Part shown: positions 24,201-36,600 of the stretch, one piece after another
Layout of the letters: the number at the start of each line of letters is the position of its first letter
Numbering within the stretch: position 1 is the stretch's first letter
Source of the DNA: Bretschneidera sinensis
Taxonomy: Eukaryota > Streptophyta > Magnoliopsida > Brassicales > Akaniaceae
Length of the DNA stretch: 64,000 bases
Assembly: GCA_023935145.1 (NCBI GenBank)
Contig: CM043697.1
Span: forward strand, 56,182,001-56,246,000
Reading direction: 5' to 3'
Program-made: the position numbers and the translations under genes
The notes under the pieces: model-generated
Told to the model about the DNA's origin: nothing
Databases searched by the model: none
The model's input: the letters and a program-made list of their open reading frames with translations, nothing else

Positions 24201-24960
24201 GCATTTTATATATATTATGTTTAAGTAAATATCATATTTATTTACCTCTCCTGTTGAGGGTTGAGGATTTCAGCAAAAAAAAAATTCTATTAGTATTATA
24301 TTTATTGTTGCATATATGTGTCGTGCTGGGATTCTCAAAGTGTGATGATACCGTTTCGAAAATGGTCAACCCGGGATAGGTCGTTATAATTTACTACTAG
24401 GTTTAGCATCCTAGAGTATAAAGGAAGGTTAGAGTAGGTGTTGTATGTTTGGATCTCATAAACATAAGACTTATTGCCCTTGACAACCTTGCAGGCCTCT
24501 TGATAGTCAAAATCAGTGGGCCACCCATCTCTTATCCATTTAATCCTCTCTGTAGGTAATTTTAAGATTGTCAATAGAACACCAAGAGATACAGATAGTT
24601 CCCTTCCCATAATGAGGGTTAAAATTTAAGAAGGTGGTATGTCGACTATTTAAGGTTAGAGTAGAACTAATATATGAGCCTAGGATAGTGTTTTTCGCTA
24701 ATGGTCACTAGGTTAGTCCACCCTAAACGGTTAAACAAGGGCCTAAGGGTAAAATTTTTGAACTAAAGCATAGGAAAATCAACTAGTCTACCAAGCATGA
24801 TAGTCTTATACTTTATGGCAGAATCATACCTTCCTTGAGCATCCTCATCTCTGAAATTTGTAGCAGCAAGGTCATCCTGTGGAGGATTGCTGCATTCACC
24901 CACTTTTCTCATGCCATTTTCCTTGTGAGCATGATATTTTTTTATGTGCTAGGGTCTTGA
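21243..24960 (-). pseudogene. Retroelement-associated ORF relic, split by a solo LTR
   Basis: Reading the minus strand downward from about 24930, fragments in changing frames give blocks such as RYDSAIKYKTIMLGR, GRELSVSLGVLL and LPYGMIITLILKYYGVPL. They resemble the plant ORFs often labelled putative plant transposon protein, which accompany large non-autonomous LTR elements. I recognise the style but cannot name a domain with certainty. The relic belongs with the minus-strand LTR at 20031-21242. It is interrupted at 22490/24389 by a gypsy solo LTR and by several stops. Confidence 0.45.
22491..24388 (+). repeat. Ty3/gypsy solo LTR (about 1.9 kb)
   Basis: It begins TGTAATACCCATATTT, a common start of plant gypsy LTRs, and ends GGTCGTTATA, a decayed form of the usual GGTCGTTACA. 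Flanks are GTTTA on the left and ATTTA on the right, an imperfect 5-bp duplication. Removing it brings the two halves of the surrounding minus-strand ORF relic back together. At about 23624-23716 three short copies of TGACAGCCGGTATATG with GGAAATAA form a small internal repeat. No internal domain or second LTR is present. Confidence 0.7.
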
Positions 24961-26270
24961 CACTTAGGACAACTTTCCATTAAATAACCACGAGAAGTCG
25001 CACAAGTTTAAAGAGGAAGGCTCGGATTTGGGGAGGATAAGGTTTCAAAGTTCAGAGATAGAAACGCGTGGGTTAGAGTTTTTTCAAATTTGGGAGAGGT
25101 GGATTTTGAAGAAATTAGGATGTTTAAGAGATTGTGTTAGCTATTTGACGGTATTTTGTTACTGAAATGATGGAAATTTGGATAGATTTGAAGGAAAAAT
25201 TGTAATTTGAGAGAGAGTGAAAGCTCAATGTTAGTTTTAATGAAGTTATGAAATGAATCAGCTTTTTTTTTTTGTTTTTAAAAACTAAATTATCTTTCAT
25301 TCAATCGACTGAAAGAATGACAGAGAGTTTAAGGTCAATACTAAAGTTCGTTCAGTCGACTGAATGGTTTGGTTTAATCGATTAAATGAATTTTTTTTCC
25401 ATTCAATCGATTGAATGATCTTATTCAGTCGATTGGATCAGGATTTTCAAGAAAAATTTAAACTCTAAGTTAAAAAATTTAAAAGTCTTAAATTGTTTTG
25501 TGCCAATTTGAATGATAGAAACATCAAATTTAAGGATTAATCTTCATTCAGTTAATGGCACATATGCACATGATGAATGTAAATGCAATCAAACACAAGC
25601 TTTCATAGTTTTATAGAAAAACACATGATTGCAATTGATTTGGCTTTTTTTTTTTTGTAGATTTAATCAAATTTTTTTCAAAACTTGCAAAAAAAACTAA
25701 TTAAATCAAATCAAACCACTTTAATTTTATTTTCTATAGATAAATAACAATTAAAACACTAATTAATAACTAGTTTGATTTGATTTGATTATATTTTTTG
25801 TAAGTTAAAAAATACTTGATTAAATATGCAAAAAAAAGGCCAAATCGCATAGTTTGGTTGGCCTTATTATAAAATAAGTAATACATCAAATGGCACTTTA
25901 AGCATTAAGTTATGTAAACAAATGAAATTTCAGCTTTAAACACCATCATACTTTATTATGAGAACAAATTGCATGGCATTACCATGAACTATAGAGAAAC
26001 TACATTGGACATCATATAATTTTTTGACATAATACTATAGGGTGTGAAATGGCAAGATCCAACATCAAACACATTAACTCAACTTTCCAGCAGTCAATTC
26101 TGAAGTTATATTTTCATATTCCTATTATAACCTTATTAATTATTTATTGTTACAAAAGAATTAAGACTCCACAAATTAATGACTACAAGTGTTCATTGCT
26201 TATTGGAGCCATGTCAACCATTTTTTACAACCACAATTTATTCTTTTATTCACATTTTGAAATATGACTG
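24961..26270. other. Leader-like retroelement sequence, no gene
   Basis: The minus strand at about 25140-25260 is a CT-rich leader-like stretch upstream of the ORF relic. At 25300-25434 there is another array of TTCAGTCGACTGAATG-like palindromes. The remainder is AT-rich with long A/T runs. Confidence 0.45.
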
Positions 26271-26279
26271 TTAAGGAGG

Positions 26280-27540
26280 TTGTGTTCTTAGCTCTCGTTT
26301 AATAAAAGGGGATGGTTGTGTTCTTCAGAGGTATAATGTGAGAGAGATAAAGAAGTACAATCCAATAGAGAAAGAGAGATACATGGTTATTTTGTTTGGA
26401 GTGCTTTTATTTGCATAAATTTAGAGAGAGAGGCAACAACCATAATCGAGACTTAATCAAATAGGTAATCCAAGTGTTTTCTCTTAGATTTCTTGTATTA
26501 ACTGTGTTTTTACTTCAATTTTTTCAACACTTTTGGATTTAGATTACTCATTCTACTACAGTCTATGTATTATTCTTCTTAGCACTCAAACTATTTGATG
26601 AAATGCTTGTGTTATCAAATTATTGAATTCATCTTGAGATACTTTCATGTTCTTGGAATTTCTGCTTTCTCTGGATCTTTTTGAGTTCTTGCTAAAATTT
26701 CTTTAGGTTTCTGTTGGAATCTTCAACTTTGATGGATTTTCTTCTTCGATCTCATATAAACGTCATGGTAACCACATCTAATTTCACAAAAAGTACAAAG
26801 CAATGGATCTCCTAGTTTAACAATTCTGATTTATGTTTTTATAAGAGATCATTCTAATCATTTTGATGGTGATGAATTACTTGGAAAATTCATATATGAT
26901 GCTGAGAAAACAATTGACTGTTCTTCAATTTCACAACTAAATTCTACTAAAGTTTTAGAGCCAATTCATACAAATTTTCCAAAGGTAAATATTTTTTCTT
27001 TGCAAAATGTAGCTAGTCCTTGACATAATCGACTACACTCTGAAGAAAATACCACATTGAATTCCCTAAATTGGAGAGGTTTATTTGGAAATCAAGCTTC
27101 CAAAAATTGAACTCTAAAATATTTTGCACGTACCATTACTAATAGGAAACTGTTGGTCAAAATTTCAGAAGTAGTTCGTGAGGCTAAGGTTACAGCTTGG
27201 GAGGACTACTTGATTTGGAGGATTCCAGATATTGTAGGAACAATTAACTATAAATGGTTTTCGATTACTTCGACAAGAATATAGTTGGAAAGATATCAGT
27301 GCAGAATTGCAAAGCTGCATGAGCATGGTAAGAAGTGACTTACCATAATGGTTCTTGTGCTGTTGCCGGTGGTTTTGGTGCTGCCGCCGATGGTTTTGGT
27401 TTGTCGCCATCTCGTTGTCACCAATGCTGTTGTCAATTGGATTTGGAATGATGAGTGAAAAATGAGTGATGGTTGTAGGTTTTCCATCGCTCGTTGGTCT
27501 GCAGTCTATCGTCAGTTTGTCATGCAATTGTCGAATTTTG
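26280..27540 (+). other. Unassigned, possibly retroelement-derived block
   Basis: From about 26770 to 27290 the plus strand yields decaying translated stretches, for example KISEVVREAKVTAWEDYLIW and RIPDIVGTINYKWFSITS near 27155-27280. I could not place these in a family. A 120-codon minus-strand frame overlaps at 27165-27527 but has no recognisable pattern. Confidence 0.3.
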
Positions 27541-27756
27541 GTTCCATTGTTAGAATTTGATCTTCATTTATCTGTTTTTATAATAGGAGTATTATTTTGT
27601 TTGTAAATATGTTATTATTGAGATGAAAATGAAGAGATATTTAAAGAAGGGTAATTCCATCACTTTATATTTACTTGTTCTTTCACTTAAAAAGTCAATA
27701 AAATATTCTTTAGAATATTTTCTGAATGAGCGTAGTGTGCGTCAAAAAAAATTAAA

Positions 27757-28471
27757 TGTTAATTTTTTAAAAAATAAACTTTGATTTAAGTTTAGGGTGT
27801 TATAGAAAATCAAAGGAATGAAAAAAAGGAAAATTGAGTTGTGACTCATTTCAGTTGACTGAATAAGTCCATTTAGTCTACTGAATGAATCATTCAGTCG
27901 ACTGAATGGAAGGAAGAAACTCTCTGTTACTTGTTCAGTCGACTGAACAAATTATCTAATCGACTGAATGTTCGAAAAATTTGAATTTTCTAAACGTTAA
28001 ATGACAATTTCTCATGAATAGGAGTGTCTTTTGAAAAGAGACACTTAGTTATATAAGTTAAGTCAGTTTATTACTGAACTAAAGTGTCTATTATGAAAAG
28101 AAACTAATTAAACACAACAAAAGAGGTGTTTAACTGTCATAATTTATAGAATTCAGATTTTCCTTTCTTATTCTTCTTCTTATTCTCTAAAAAACTAATT
28201 TTCTTATGTTTAGAAATCATGCAAATTTCCAAACATAAGTGTTCTTCATCCACAAACTTATAGAAGCTAATGTGGGTTGGATTTCACAAGTGTAAAGTGC
28301 AGAACAATAACAGAGCTTCATTGTATCTTGGATAAAATTCGCTAGAAACCTTCTTGCAACGATAATGGGCAAATTAAACCTTAAGGAAAACGACATGATC
28401 ATGCCTTGAAGCCATTTCTCTTATTCTTTCTTATTCTTTTTGATAAACAACCCTCAGAAATTTCCCCAACA
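27757..28471 (+). repeat. 5' LTR of the gag-only element
   Basis: Starts TGTTAATTTTTT and ends TTTCCCCAACA. It contains several CAGTCGACTGAATG palindromes at 27849-27972 and a TTATATAAG box near 28040. It is collinear with the 3' copy over its whole length, with many substitutions, so the insertion is old. Confidence 0.8.
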
Positions 28472-28506
28472 ATCTTAAGGTTTAATTTTTCACTTTGTTT
28501 ATCAAA

Positions 28507-29325
28507 ATGACTACCTCTTTGAGTTCCCTGAGCGATATAGCGCTGGACTTCAACAAGCTGGAGCATTTTGATGGAAGAGATTTTTATTACTCGCAAAATA
28601 AATTTTTCTTCCTTCTGATGTCACTGCGAATGTATTATATTATCACTACACCAAAGCCGGAACTTGTAGAAATGAGATGATTGCCCAGACTCGTGATAGA
28701 TAGAAATGGGATCAAGATGACGATATCTGTAAGGGTCATATTCTGAATGCAATGTCCAACACTTTTTTTAATACTTACCACAATGTCAAAACTGTAAAAG
28801 TTGTGGGATTCGGTTAAAGTAAGGTATATGAAGGAAGATGCTGCAAGTAAGCGATTTATTATTACAAAATTTAATGTTTACGAAATGGTTGATACTCGTT
28901 CTATTATGGATCAGTTTAGTGAAATAAAAACTATACTAAATCAGTTTTCTCAACATAACTGAAAAATGGATGAGACCATAATGGTCATAACCATTATAGA
29001 CAAACTGCCTCCACTTTGAAAAAAATTCAGGAATCGTATGAAGCACCAAAAGGAAGACCTGACTCTTGAGGAGTTAGGCAAACATCTCTGAATTGAGAAG
29101 CATTTATGGAAATAAGGAAAGGAAGAATCTCTCTCCAATATTAATTCGGTAGAGGAAGAAGAAACTTCAAAAGAAATCTCTCAAGATTCTTACAAGAGAA
29201 AGAATCCTCTAACCAATTCTGACAAGAATAATAAGAAGACAAACGGTTCTTGCTTCCATTGCAGGAAACCAAGACACTTCAAGAAAGATTGTCGAATACC
29301 GAAGAAAAAGGGCAATGCACAATAA
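28507..29325 (+). pseudogene. Copia-type Gag relic with altered zinc knuckle
   Basis: Starts MTTSLSSLSDIALDFNKLEHF and shows the usual gag blocks (KWDQDDDICKGHILNAM, then LPPLWKKFRNRM). A frameshift near 28670 and stops break the frame. The knuckle reads CFHCRKPRHFKKDC, so the usual Gly before the His is Arg. The last codons precede a TAA at 29323-29325, with no pol following. Confidence 0.75.
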
Positions 29326-30747
29326 AAGTTTAGGGCTTAAAGCTGATAAGTATATATAAGGTCTAAGGGATGAGTGTTTGTTAGTACTTAAATGTATAAG
29401 ATTATATTTAAGTGAATGAGAGAATGTTTAACACAAAATTAATAATAAGAGTATTATTTATGTTTGTATTATTGATTATTCAATTTACTTTGGCATATTT
29501 GTTGAAAATCATGTTATGGTTAAATTAAAGTTATTTCCTAAAATCGATATAAGATTGGATATTGTATGCTTATTAATATCACTTGAAGAATTTCAAAAGT
29601 TCAATGAAATTCATGTTTAATTCAATTTATAATAATTTATTAATCTTATATCTTGTTAAATGAAAATTTATATATTTTTTCTATAGTTGTTATATATGTA
29701 AGCGTTAAATATATATATTGAAACATTGCTTTAGACAAGTTTGAATTCTCAAATAAGTCTTGAGCAAATCTCTAGTGTATTTTGATTAGTACTTGACCTA
29801 GAATTGAATGTATTCTTGTGATAGAAATTTACAAGAATATGAATCTCAAAAGGGTATTGTGGTAAAGTCCAGTTTGGATGATAATGTCACTTGGACTACT
29901 AATATGAGCATATACTACAATGAATATTGTACAATGATAAAAACACTAAGTTAACACTAAGCACGATAATGAATTATAAGTGGGCAAAGTCAAGTAGTTA
30001 TAAGTGATGAAAAAATATCACGGGGGTGATTCTAAGTGTAAGCCCAATTGGTATTATGTATGCAATACACTAAAATGAGTTATCCTGAGCTTTTAACCAA
30101 GTATAAAAATTATAGATGTTAAACAAGTTTCTAGCTAGCAAATGATTAAAATGTATAAGGGATGAGGATCAAGCCCATACGATTAATCACCTATGATGGA
30201 ACCTCGACTTAACACTTAGTAACCATAAGTCTTGAGTTCAATGAGACAAAGTACATCATCAGTTGTGATTGCAAGCACTTATAATAAATATTCTATCCCA
30301 AGAGAATGGTGTTTGGAAACCGTAGTGATAAAGTGAAAGGTGAACTTTAAGTTTAATAAGGCTTATAAAAGTTTTATTTAGTATGTTAAGCTACGAAACA
30401 TACTTGATAAGCTTACCTAGTGAGTGTGAAGTGTGGCCGCTTCTATTGAGTTCAACAGCTTGACTCTAGATCACTCATGACATAAGATACGTGACACAAG
30501 GCAAGTAAACGTGACAGCATATTTTCTGGAAAATTCTATGAGGAGAAGCCTCATGTGTGAGATATGTTCAGTTAAACAAATAGGATTTATGGTTCAAAGT
30601 AATAAACTACCACATATAATGTTTAACTTTGATGTGTTTTCACTAAGTGAAGATTCTAGTTCAAAAGACATCTTCATCTAGGCATGGACTTCAATAGATG
30701 ATTAAAAATAAGATTTTCAAGTTTTATTGAGTCAAAATATTTTGCAA

Positions 30748-31422
30748 ATGGTGGGGGATTGTTGATTTTTTTTCAAAATAAACTTGGATTTTAGTTTGAG
30801 GTGTTTTAAAAAATCAAAAGAAATGAGAAAAGAAAAGGAAAATCGAGTTGTGACTTATTCAGCTGACGGAATGATTGATTCAGTCAATTGAATGGAAGGT
30901 AAAAACTCTCTGTTGTGTCCAGTCGACTGAATGTTCAAAAAATTTAAATTTTCTAAATGTTAAATGACAGTTCCTTATGAACAAGAGTGTCTTTTGAGAA
31001 GAGACACTCAGTTATATAAGTTAAGTCGGTTTATTACTGAACCAAAGTGTCTATTATGAAAAAAACACTAATTAAACACTATAAAAATGGTGTTTAACTG
31101 TTATAATCTTTATAATTCAGATTTTCCTTTCTTATTCTTTTTCTCATTCTCTAAAAAAACAAATTTTTTTATGTTTAGAAATCTTGCGAATTTTCAAACA
31201 TAAGTGTTCTTCATCCAAAAAACTTATAAAAACTGATGTGGGTTGGATTTCATAAGTACAAAGTGCAGAACAATAACAAAGTTTATTGTATCTTAGAGAA
31301 AATTTGCTAGAAACTTTCTATCGATAATGACTGAATTAAACATTAAAAAAACGACCTGATCGTGCCTTAAATCAATTTCTCTTATTTCTTTTGATAAACA
31401 ATCCTAACAAATTTCCCCAGCA
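30748..31422 (+). repeat. Polypurine tract and 3' LTR of the gag-only element
   Basis: GGTGGGGGA at 30750-30758 is directly followed by the LTR start TGTTGATTTT at 30760. The LTR ends TTTCCCCAGCA at 31422. It matches 27757-28471 but has lost part of the palindrome array. Confidence 0.8.
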
Positions 31423-31985
31423 TTAGATGGGTCTGTAGAGTTTCTCCGTAGCTCATGTAGTGTCGTGTAATTTACTGTTGTTATAATTTTAAGTTGAAAA
31501 TGAAAATAAAAACAAATGAAATGGTGTGGTTTCCAATTGGTCATGCCCGAATAGTTTTACAACTTCTACCGTTCCTTGTTCACAAATTCGCATTATTCAT
31601 TTATATATTCTTTTTAAGAGCATTTTATTTTAATTTTGTAGGAGAAGAAAATGAAAAAAGAAAGAGAGCGTAGCAGGGGTTATTCACGCGGACGAAGGTG
31701 TGGATGTTGGTGAGCCAACTCCATTGCCAGCTGGCTGTCGGAGAGAGGTTCCCAGATCCCTCTTCTCCCTCTGTCTACAGCACGTGACTCACCATCTCCC
31801 TCTCTCTCTCTTACGAATACTCTCTCTTCATCGCTTGTTTCATCGATCAGTAATATCAATAAATAAATAAAAACGCTCAAAAAAATCGAATCAATCTTCG
31901 TCTTCTTCTTCATTTCCTAATTTCCTCGTTCCCATCTCCTCTCTTTCTCTCTCTCTATATATTGTATTTATATTTCCATATATAG
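31423..31985 (+). promoter_or_regulatory. Promoter region of the Raf-like kinase gene
   Basis: A palindromic G-box, CACGTG, lies at 31781-31786. A TATATATTG element lies at about 31957-31965, and a strongly CT-rich tract follows. Transcription probably starts shortly after 31985. A 77-codon minus-strand frame here is a by-product of the CT-rich composition. Confidence 0.45.
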
Positions 31986-32171
31986 CTGTTTCTTTACACT
32001 TCTCATTTCTCTCTCATTTCATCACTCTCTCTCTAACATTTTCTCTTTCTTACTCTTACCTCCCTTCCATCTCTTCTCTATAACACACGTCTACTTATAT
32101 AATTTGTTTCTCTCTAGAAGAGTTTGATGTAGAGACAGGGATAATTTATATCGGCAGGAGTTGAGATTCAA

Positions 32172-33635
32172 ATGTTATTGGTTAGGGATTCAAATGTGCG
32201 GATCTGCTGGTGGTAAACCTTCTTTTACTCATCTGACGATTAATTTTTTTTTTTACAGTTTCTGATTTAAAATTTGAATTATGTTTGTTGTGTTTTTGGT
32301 TGATTTTGCTAGGGAAACCGAATTTTATTGGCGAAAGTATTGCTTGGTGTTTGGATTGATTTGGTATCGGATTTTAGTATGAAAACTTTGGGTAAAAGGT
32401 AGGATCGAAGTGTAATTTAGGAATGCATAGCTGATTTGAAGTGACTCGGGTGAAGTATTTGTAGAATTAGGACTTTTATGATAATGGGGTTTCTCCGAAG
32501 CTCTTGGAATTTGATCTAATATTTGCTTTTCTGTATCCTTATGTGATTGCGTTCAATTTTTACAAATGTGAAGCCTGTTAGAGACTGAACTTTGTAAGCA
32601 AAGGTTCATATTGTTGCGGTTATAAATGACCTGTTGAATTATACTATTGTGTTGTCTTACTGTTCTTAAACAGTTAGCTAATACCTATCCAAAAAAAGAA
32701 GAAAAACAGTTAGCGTTAAGATACAATTTTGGGTCTCATTGGCAATAATGATATTTTCTATTTCTAACTGAATCATTGCATTATTGGAGAGAGGAACTTC
32801 GTTTTCATGAATAATTGTTCCATGGCAAGAATATATTATGAGGATTTAGCTTCTTACGAGTATAATTTAGTAGGAAACGATAGTGGTTGGTCTTGCCTAC
32901 TAATTATGTTATCTTTGTTGTATTATGTAGCGGTGCTTATGGATTGGGGAAACCTTTCGATCTTGCTAATATTATTTTGTATTTGTTAATATCTTATATG
33001 CTTCTTGTTGTGCATAGTTGTGCATGAATGCCTACACGATAAAATTGCTTGTCACCTAGATGGTTTCCTCATGCTCTTGTTGAGTTTAAACTACTGAAGG
33101 TAAATGCAGTGACGCGGAAATTCTTGATGAAACTTTGGGAAGTTCAGGGATGGTAAAAAATAGTTTTTACTCACAAGTATCACAAGCAGTACATATACAC
33201 AGCAAATATGTAGCGTTTTGGTGGAGAAATGTCCATTTGTGTGTGCATGTGCATGTGCATGTAAGACATATTTTATATTAGAATCAGTTACTATCATATC
33301 ATAGTAGCTTAAATTTTGGTAAAGAGGAAGAATAATATTTACTGATTTATTACTTCAACATCATTTTTGAATTTATTACAAATTTCAGTGACTTGAACTA
33401 CAAACATGTGTTTCAATAGTTGGTTGCTTTTACATATTACCTTTAGATTTCATTGTCTTGTTTTGCACACTCTGCATTCTGTATCTTTTCTCAGTTCTAG
33501 AAGGACATCTTGACTTCACCAAATTTAACCATTTCATCTCTGTTTTGCAGGTCAGATGGCCTCCAGCTTAAAGAAGGCAGAGCTAGAGAAATTTGTGATC
33601 CAATATTGTGCTGCCTAAGAATTTTTCTAAATTGA
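32172..33635 (+). other. Spliced upstream ORF, 41 codons
   Basis: ATG at 32172 opens a frame that runs to a predicted leader donor (TG|GTAAAC, exon end 32212). It continues in the next exon (acceptor TTTTGCAG|G, start 33551) to TGA at 33633-33635. The joined peptide has 41 residues, starting MLLVRDSNVRICW and ending LCCLRIFLN. It ends 63 nt before the main ATG. It exists only if the leader intron is removed. Its role, if any, would be translational control of the kinase. Confidence 0.4.
32194..33618 (+). other. Second spliced upstream ORF, 28 codons, overlapping frame
   Basis: ATG at 32194 reads to the same leader donor at 32212 and resumes at 33551 in another frame, ending at TAA 33616-33618. 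The 28-residue peptide starts MCGSAGGQMASS. A start-stop pair, ATGTAG, also occurs upstream at 32127-32132. A further frame starting at 33669 overlaps the main ATG out of frame. The leader is therefore unusually rich in upstream starts. Confidence 0.35.
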
Positions 33636-33698
33636 GACGGCCTTTTATGGGGTAATAAGGAGGGGCGAAATGGTTTTACATACCAATCATTTAAGGAC

Positions 33699-36600
33699 AT
33701 GGAGGAAACACGAGATGATGCAGGGCCAGCAGAGCAAGGGCCTCCTAATGCAACATGGTGGCCTTCAGATTTTATGGAGAAATTTGGAACTGTTTCTTTG
33801 GGTTCTCAAGAAGACACTTTGAGCAATAAGGAATCACCTAGAAATTTTGAGCAAGATGAGTTGTCATCTCAGACAGCATCACAAATTCTTTGGAGCACTG
33901 GAATGCTTTCTGATTCAATTCCAAATGGGTTCTACTCTGTCATTCCGGTGAGAATTGAATTTTATTTAGTAGGCTTGGATAATTGATTGATTTAGTAGTT
34001 GATAATTAATTGTTTTCATAGTTCCAGCTGGAAACTGAACATACCGACAGATCTGTTAGTGGTATGGCTATAAATAAATGGATTTATCGGTTTTTTTTCT
34101 TCTCTTTGGAGACTGTCTCCTGTCTCGTCTTCATGGGAATGACCTTATCATACAAGATTGAAGAATAGTTATTGCTTTGACTGACTCCATTTGTCAATTT
34201 GTTGCTATTATCCTTCCTCTTTTTGGTCATGTCGTGTGTAATAGGTTCTCTTTTCTCTTTTGAAATGCACTCTTAATTCCTGTTTTGCATTCTATGTTAA
34301 AAAAAGAGAAGTAAATAATGTGATAAACTCTTTTCCTACATTATATGTAGTTTTTTTAGTCAAAGCCTATAAACATCTGGAGATGTTTACTGCTTGTTTG
34401 TGTTAATGTTAGGCTCTGAGTCAGATTTTTAAACCAATAGTCAAATTGGCTGTTATAATGTTGTGTTATGAAAGAAAGAAAAAAAGGAGCACGGTTCGGT
34501 GTTATGATTTGGAATTTGAGTTATCGGCCAAACTATGAAATATTTTTGTATTTCCTGCTTAGACCTGTGTAACTTTTGAAAGGACTACACATTTTGAATC
34601 AAATCATAGGATATATTGATGGTAAGGAGATCATTTAATCATGATTTGTTTCAACAAGCTGAGAATCCAAATGGTGTTGCATATAACATATTGTCAAAGG
34701 AAAACAAATGTTAAGCAAGTATGGAACTGTATGAGTGTTGAGATCTACATAGTAATATCACGTTATGAAGCACATGGTAAAATGACTCATAATGCAATGT
34801 GGCAGCTGACGATTATGGGTTTAGGTGGCAAAATGGCTCACAATGAAATCTGGCAACCAGGGAATGAGAGTTAACAGGATGACATTAACTCAAAAAAGTT
34901 TCTGAAAAGGATTATAGAATGTGGTTTAGTCTACTTGAGCAATTTTTTTGGATATGCTTATGGAATATCTTACCGGTCTTTGAAGTTCTCTGACTGGTAG
35001 AAGGTCAAGGATTCAGGCAAGCCAACCGAAGGAGCTGTTCCTTTATTTGGACAGTGTTTCATTGCTAAGCTGGTATTACATTGCTCTTCTTTTCAGGCTG
35101 ATACTTCAAACACTAATGCAGTTCCTTGCAGTGTTGGTAGCAACAGTTATTGGAATGATGTAAGGAGGTTTAAGGATTTGATACTCTTCGTTTAGTGGCT
35201 GTGCCCATTTGGTTGAAAAGAAAGCAAATTGATGATATGCCTAAAGGCTAGATTTGGCGTCCTATAGTTTTGTAGGCAAAATTGTTACATGTTTAATGAA
35301 TTTGCATTAGCTCTAGAATGCAAAACCTATTGCCTTCAGGGTTATCAGTAGAAATGTTGCAAGCAGACAATGCAAACAGTCACTCAGTTGACTCGTCAAA
35401 ACATGAATCAAGGGATTCTCCAATAACTTTGAAATCACTTGCACAATGACCATATTTCCAATAGTTTAGCAATCAACGTTATTTACTTTCTTTCTTGTAT
35501 ATATCTCTGTAACTCTCTGTACCTCTACATATTTACTCAACAAACACAAAGAAAAATGTGTTTTTTCGTACAAACTTTAGCCTTTAGACTTTCCTATGGT
35601 ATCAGTGCAAAACACTCAAACAAGTTTGAGATCCTATCTTCAAAAACATGGTTGAGGCTGGTGAAGTCTTTAATACAGCCTCTTCGTCCTTGCTCGTGTC
35701 GACCTTAGCCTCAGTTGACGTAAATTCCAACACCCTTATCAATATTAATGTGGTTTCCCAACTCCCTCGCATCCCTGGTGTGAATGGAGTTTTTTCTCTG
35801 ATCTCTTCTATAATGACAAGCGACTCTACCAGCTAAGCTAGATGGTAGGCTTTTCCACTCCATCAAATGCTCTTCTATTTCTCTCACTCCAAACAATCCA
35901 AAAAATCAAGAGAGGAATTAAACAACAAGCTTTCCTCAAATCTTTAGGACCTTTAATCCTTTTCCAAGCACAAAGTTCACCTTTGATTGAACTCACCACG
36001 ATCCAACTCAAACCAAGAACCACATAAGCCATTTCCCATAATCGTCCAAATCCATGGACAACACAACAAAAGGTGGGAGATAGACTCGACCTCTTGCTTA
36101 CAAAGATAACAACAGTTAACAAGAATCTTTCCTCGCCTTTGGAGATTATCGATAATCAAAAGACTATAATCGTAACTCAAGCCTTAAAAGACTCTCAATC
36201 GCGTGCTGCAATGTCTAAAAAATTTATTGGCCGTGTGCTCAATAATACTTGGTAGCTTGTGCCCTTTACACCTAGTCAAATTGTTGTTGGGTGCAAGTGG
36301 ATTTTCCGAATTTAATGGCATCCTGTTGGCTCCATCAAAAGATGTTCGCTTGGTAGCTAAGGGGATCCATCAACACCCTAGTCTTGATAATACATAAACC
36401 TTTAGTCCTGTCGTGAAACCTACTACCATACGGGTTGTACTTTTCATTGCATTATCCATCGGTTGGCCCATACGTCAATTTGATGTAAATAATGCTTTAT
36501 TCATGGTACGTTGGAAGAAGAGGTCTATAAGAGTAAACCCTAGGCCTTCTTGACTCGTATTATCCTCACCATATGTGCAAGCTCCATAAGTCGATCGTAG

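Larger units (their letters stand above)
27757..31422 (+). mobile_element. Gag-only, non-autonomous copia-type LTR retrotransposon (TR-GAG-like)
   Basis: Two recognisable LTRs (27757-28471 and 30760-31422) bracket about 2.3 kb that encodes only a gag relic; no protease, RT, RNase H or integrase pattern is visible. The flanks are TTAAA and TTAGA, an imperfect 5-bp duplication. The layout matches the published TR-GAG class of plant elements that rely on enzymes supplied by other copies. The stretch 29326-30748 is AT-rich non-coding. Confidence 0.75.

Noticed and set aside
31680..31913. 77-codon minus-strand frame upstream of the kinase
   Set aside because: It lies in the CT-rich promoter and leader region; Arg/Glu runs come from the simple composition and no homology pattern is seen.
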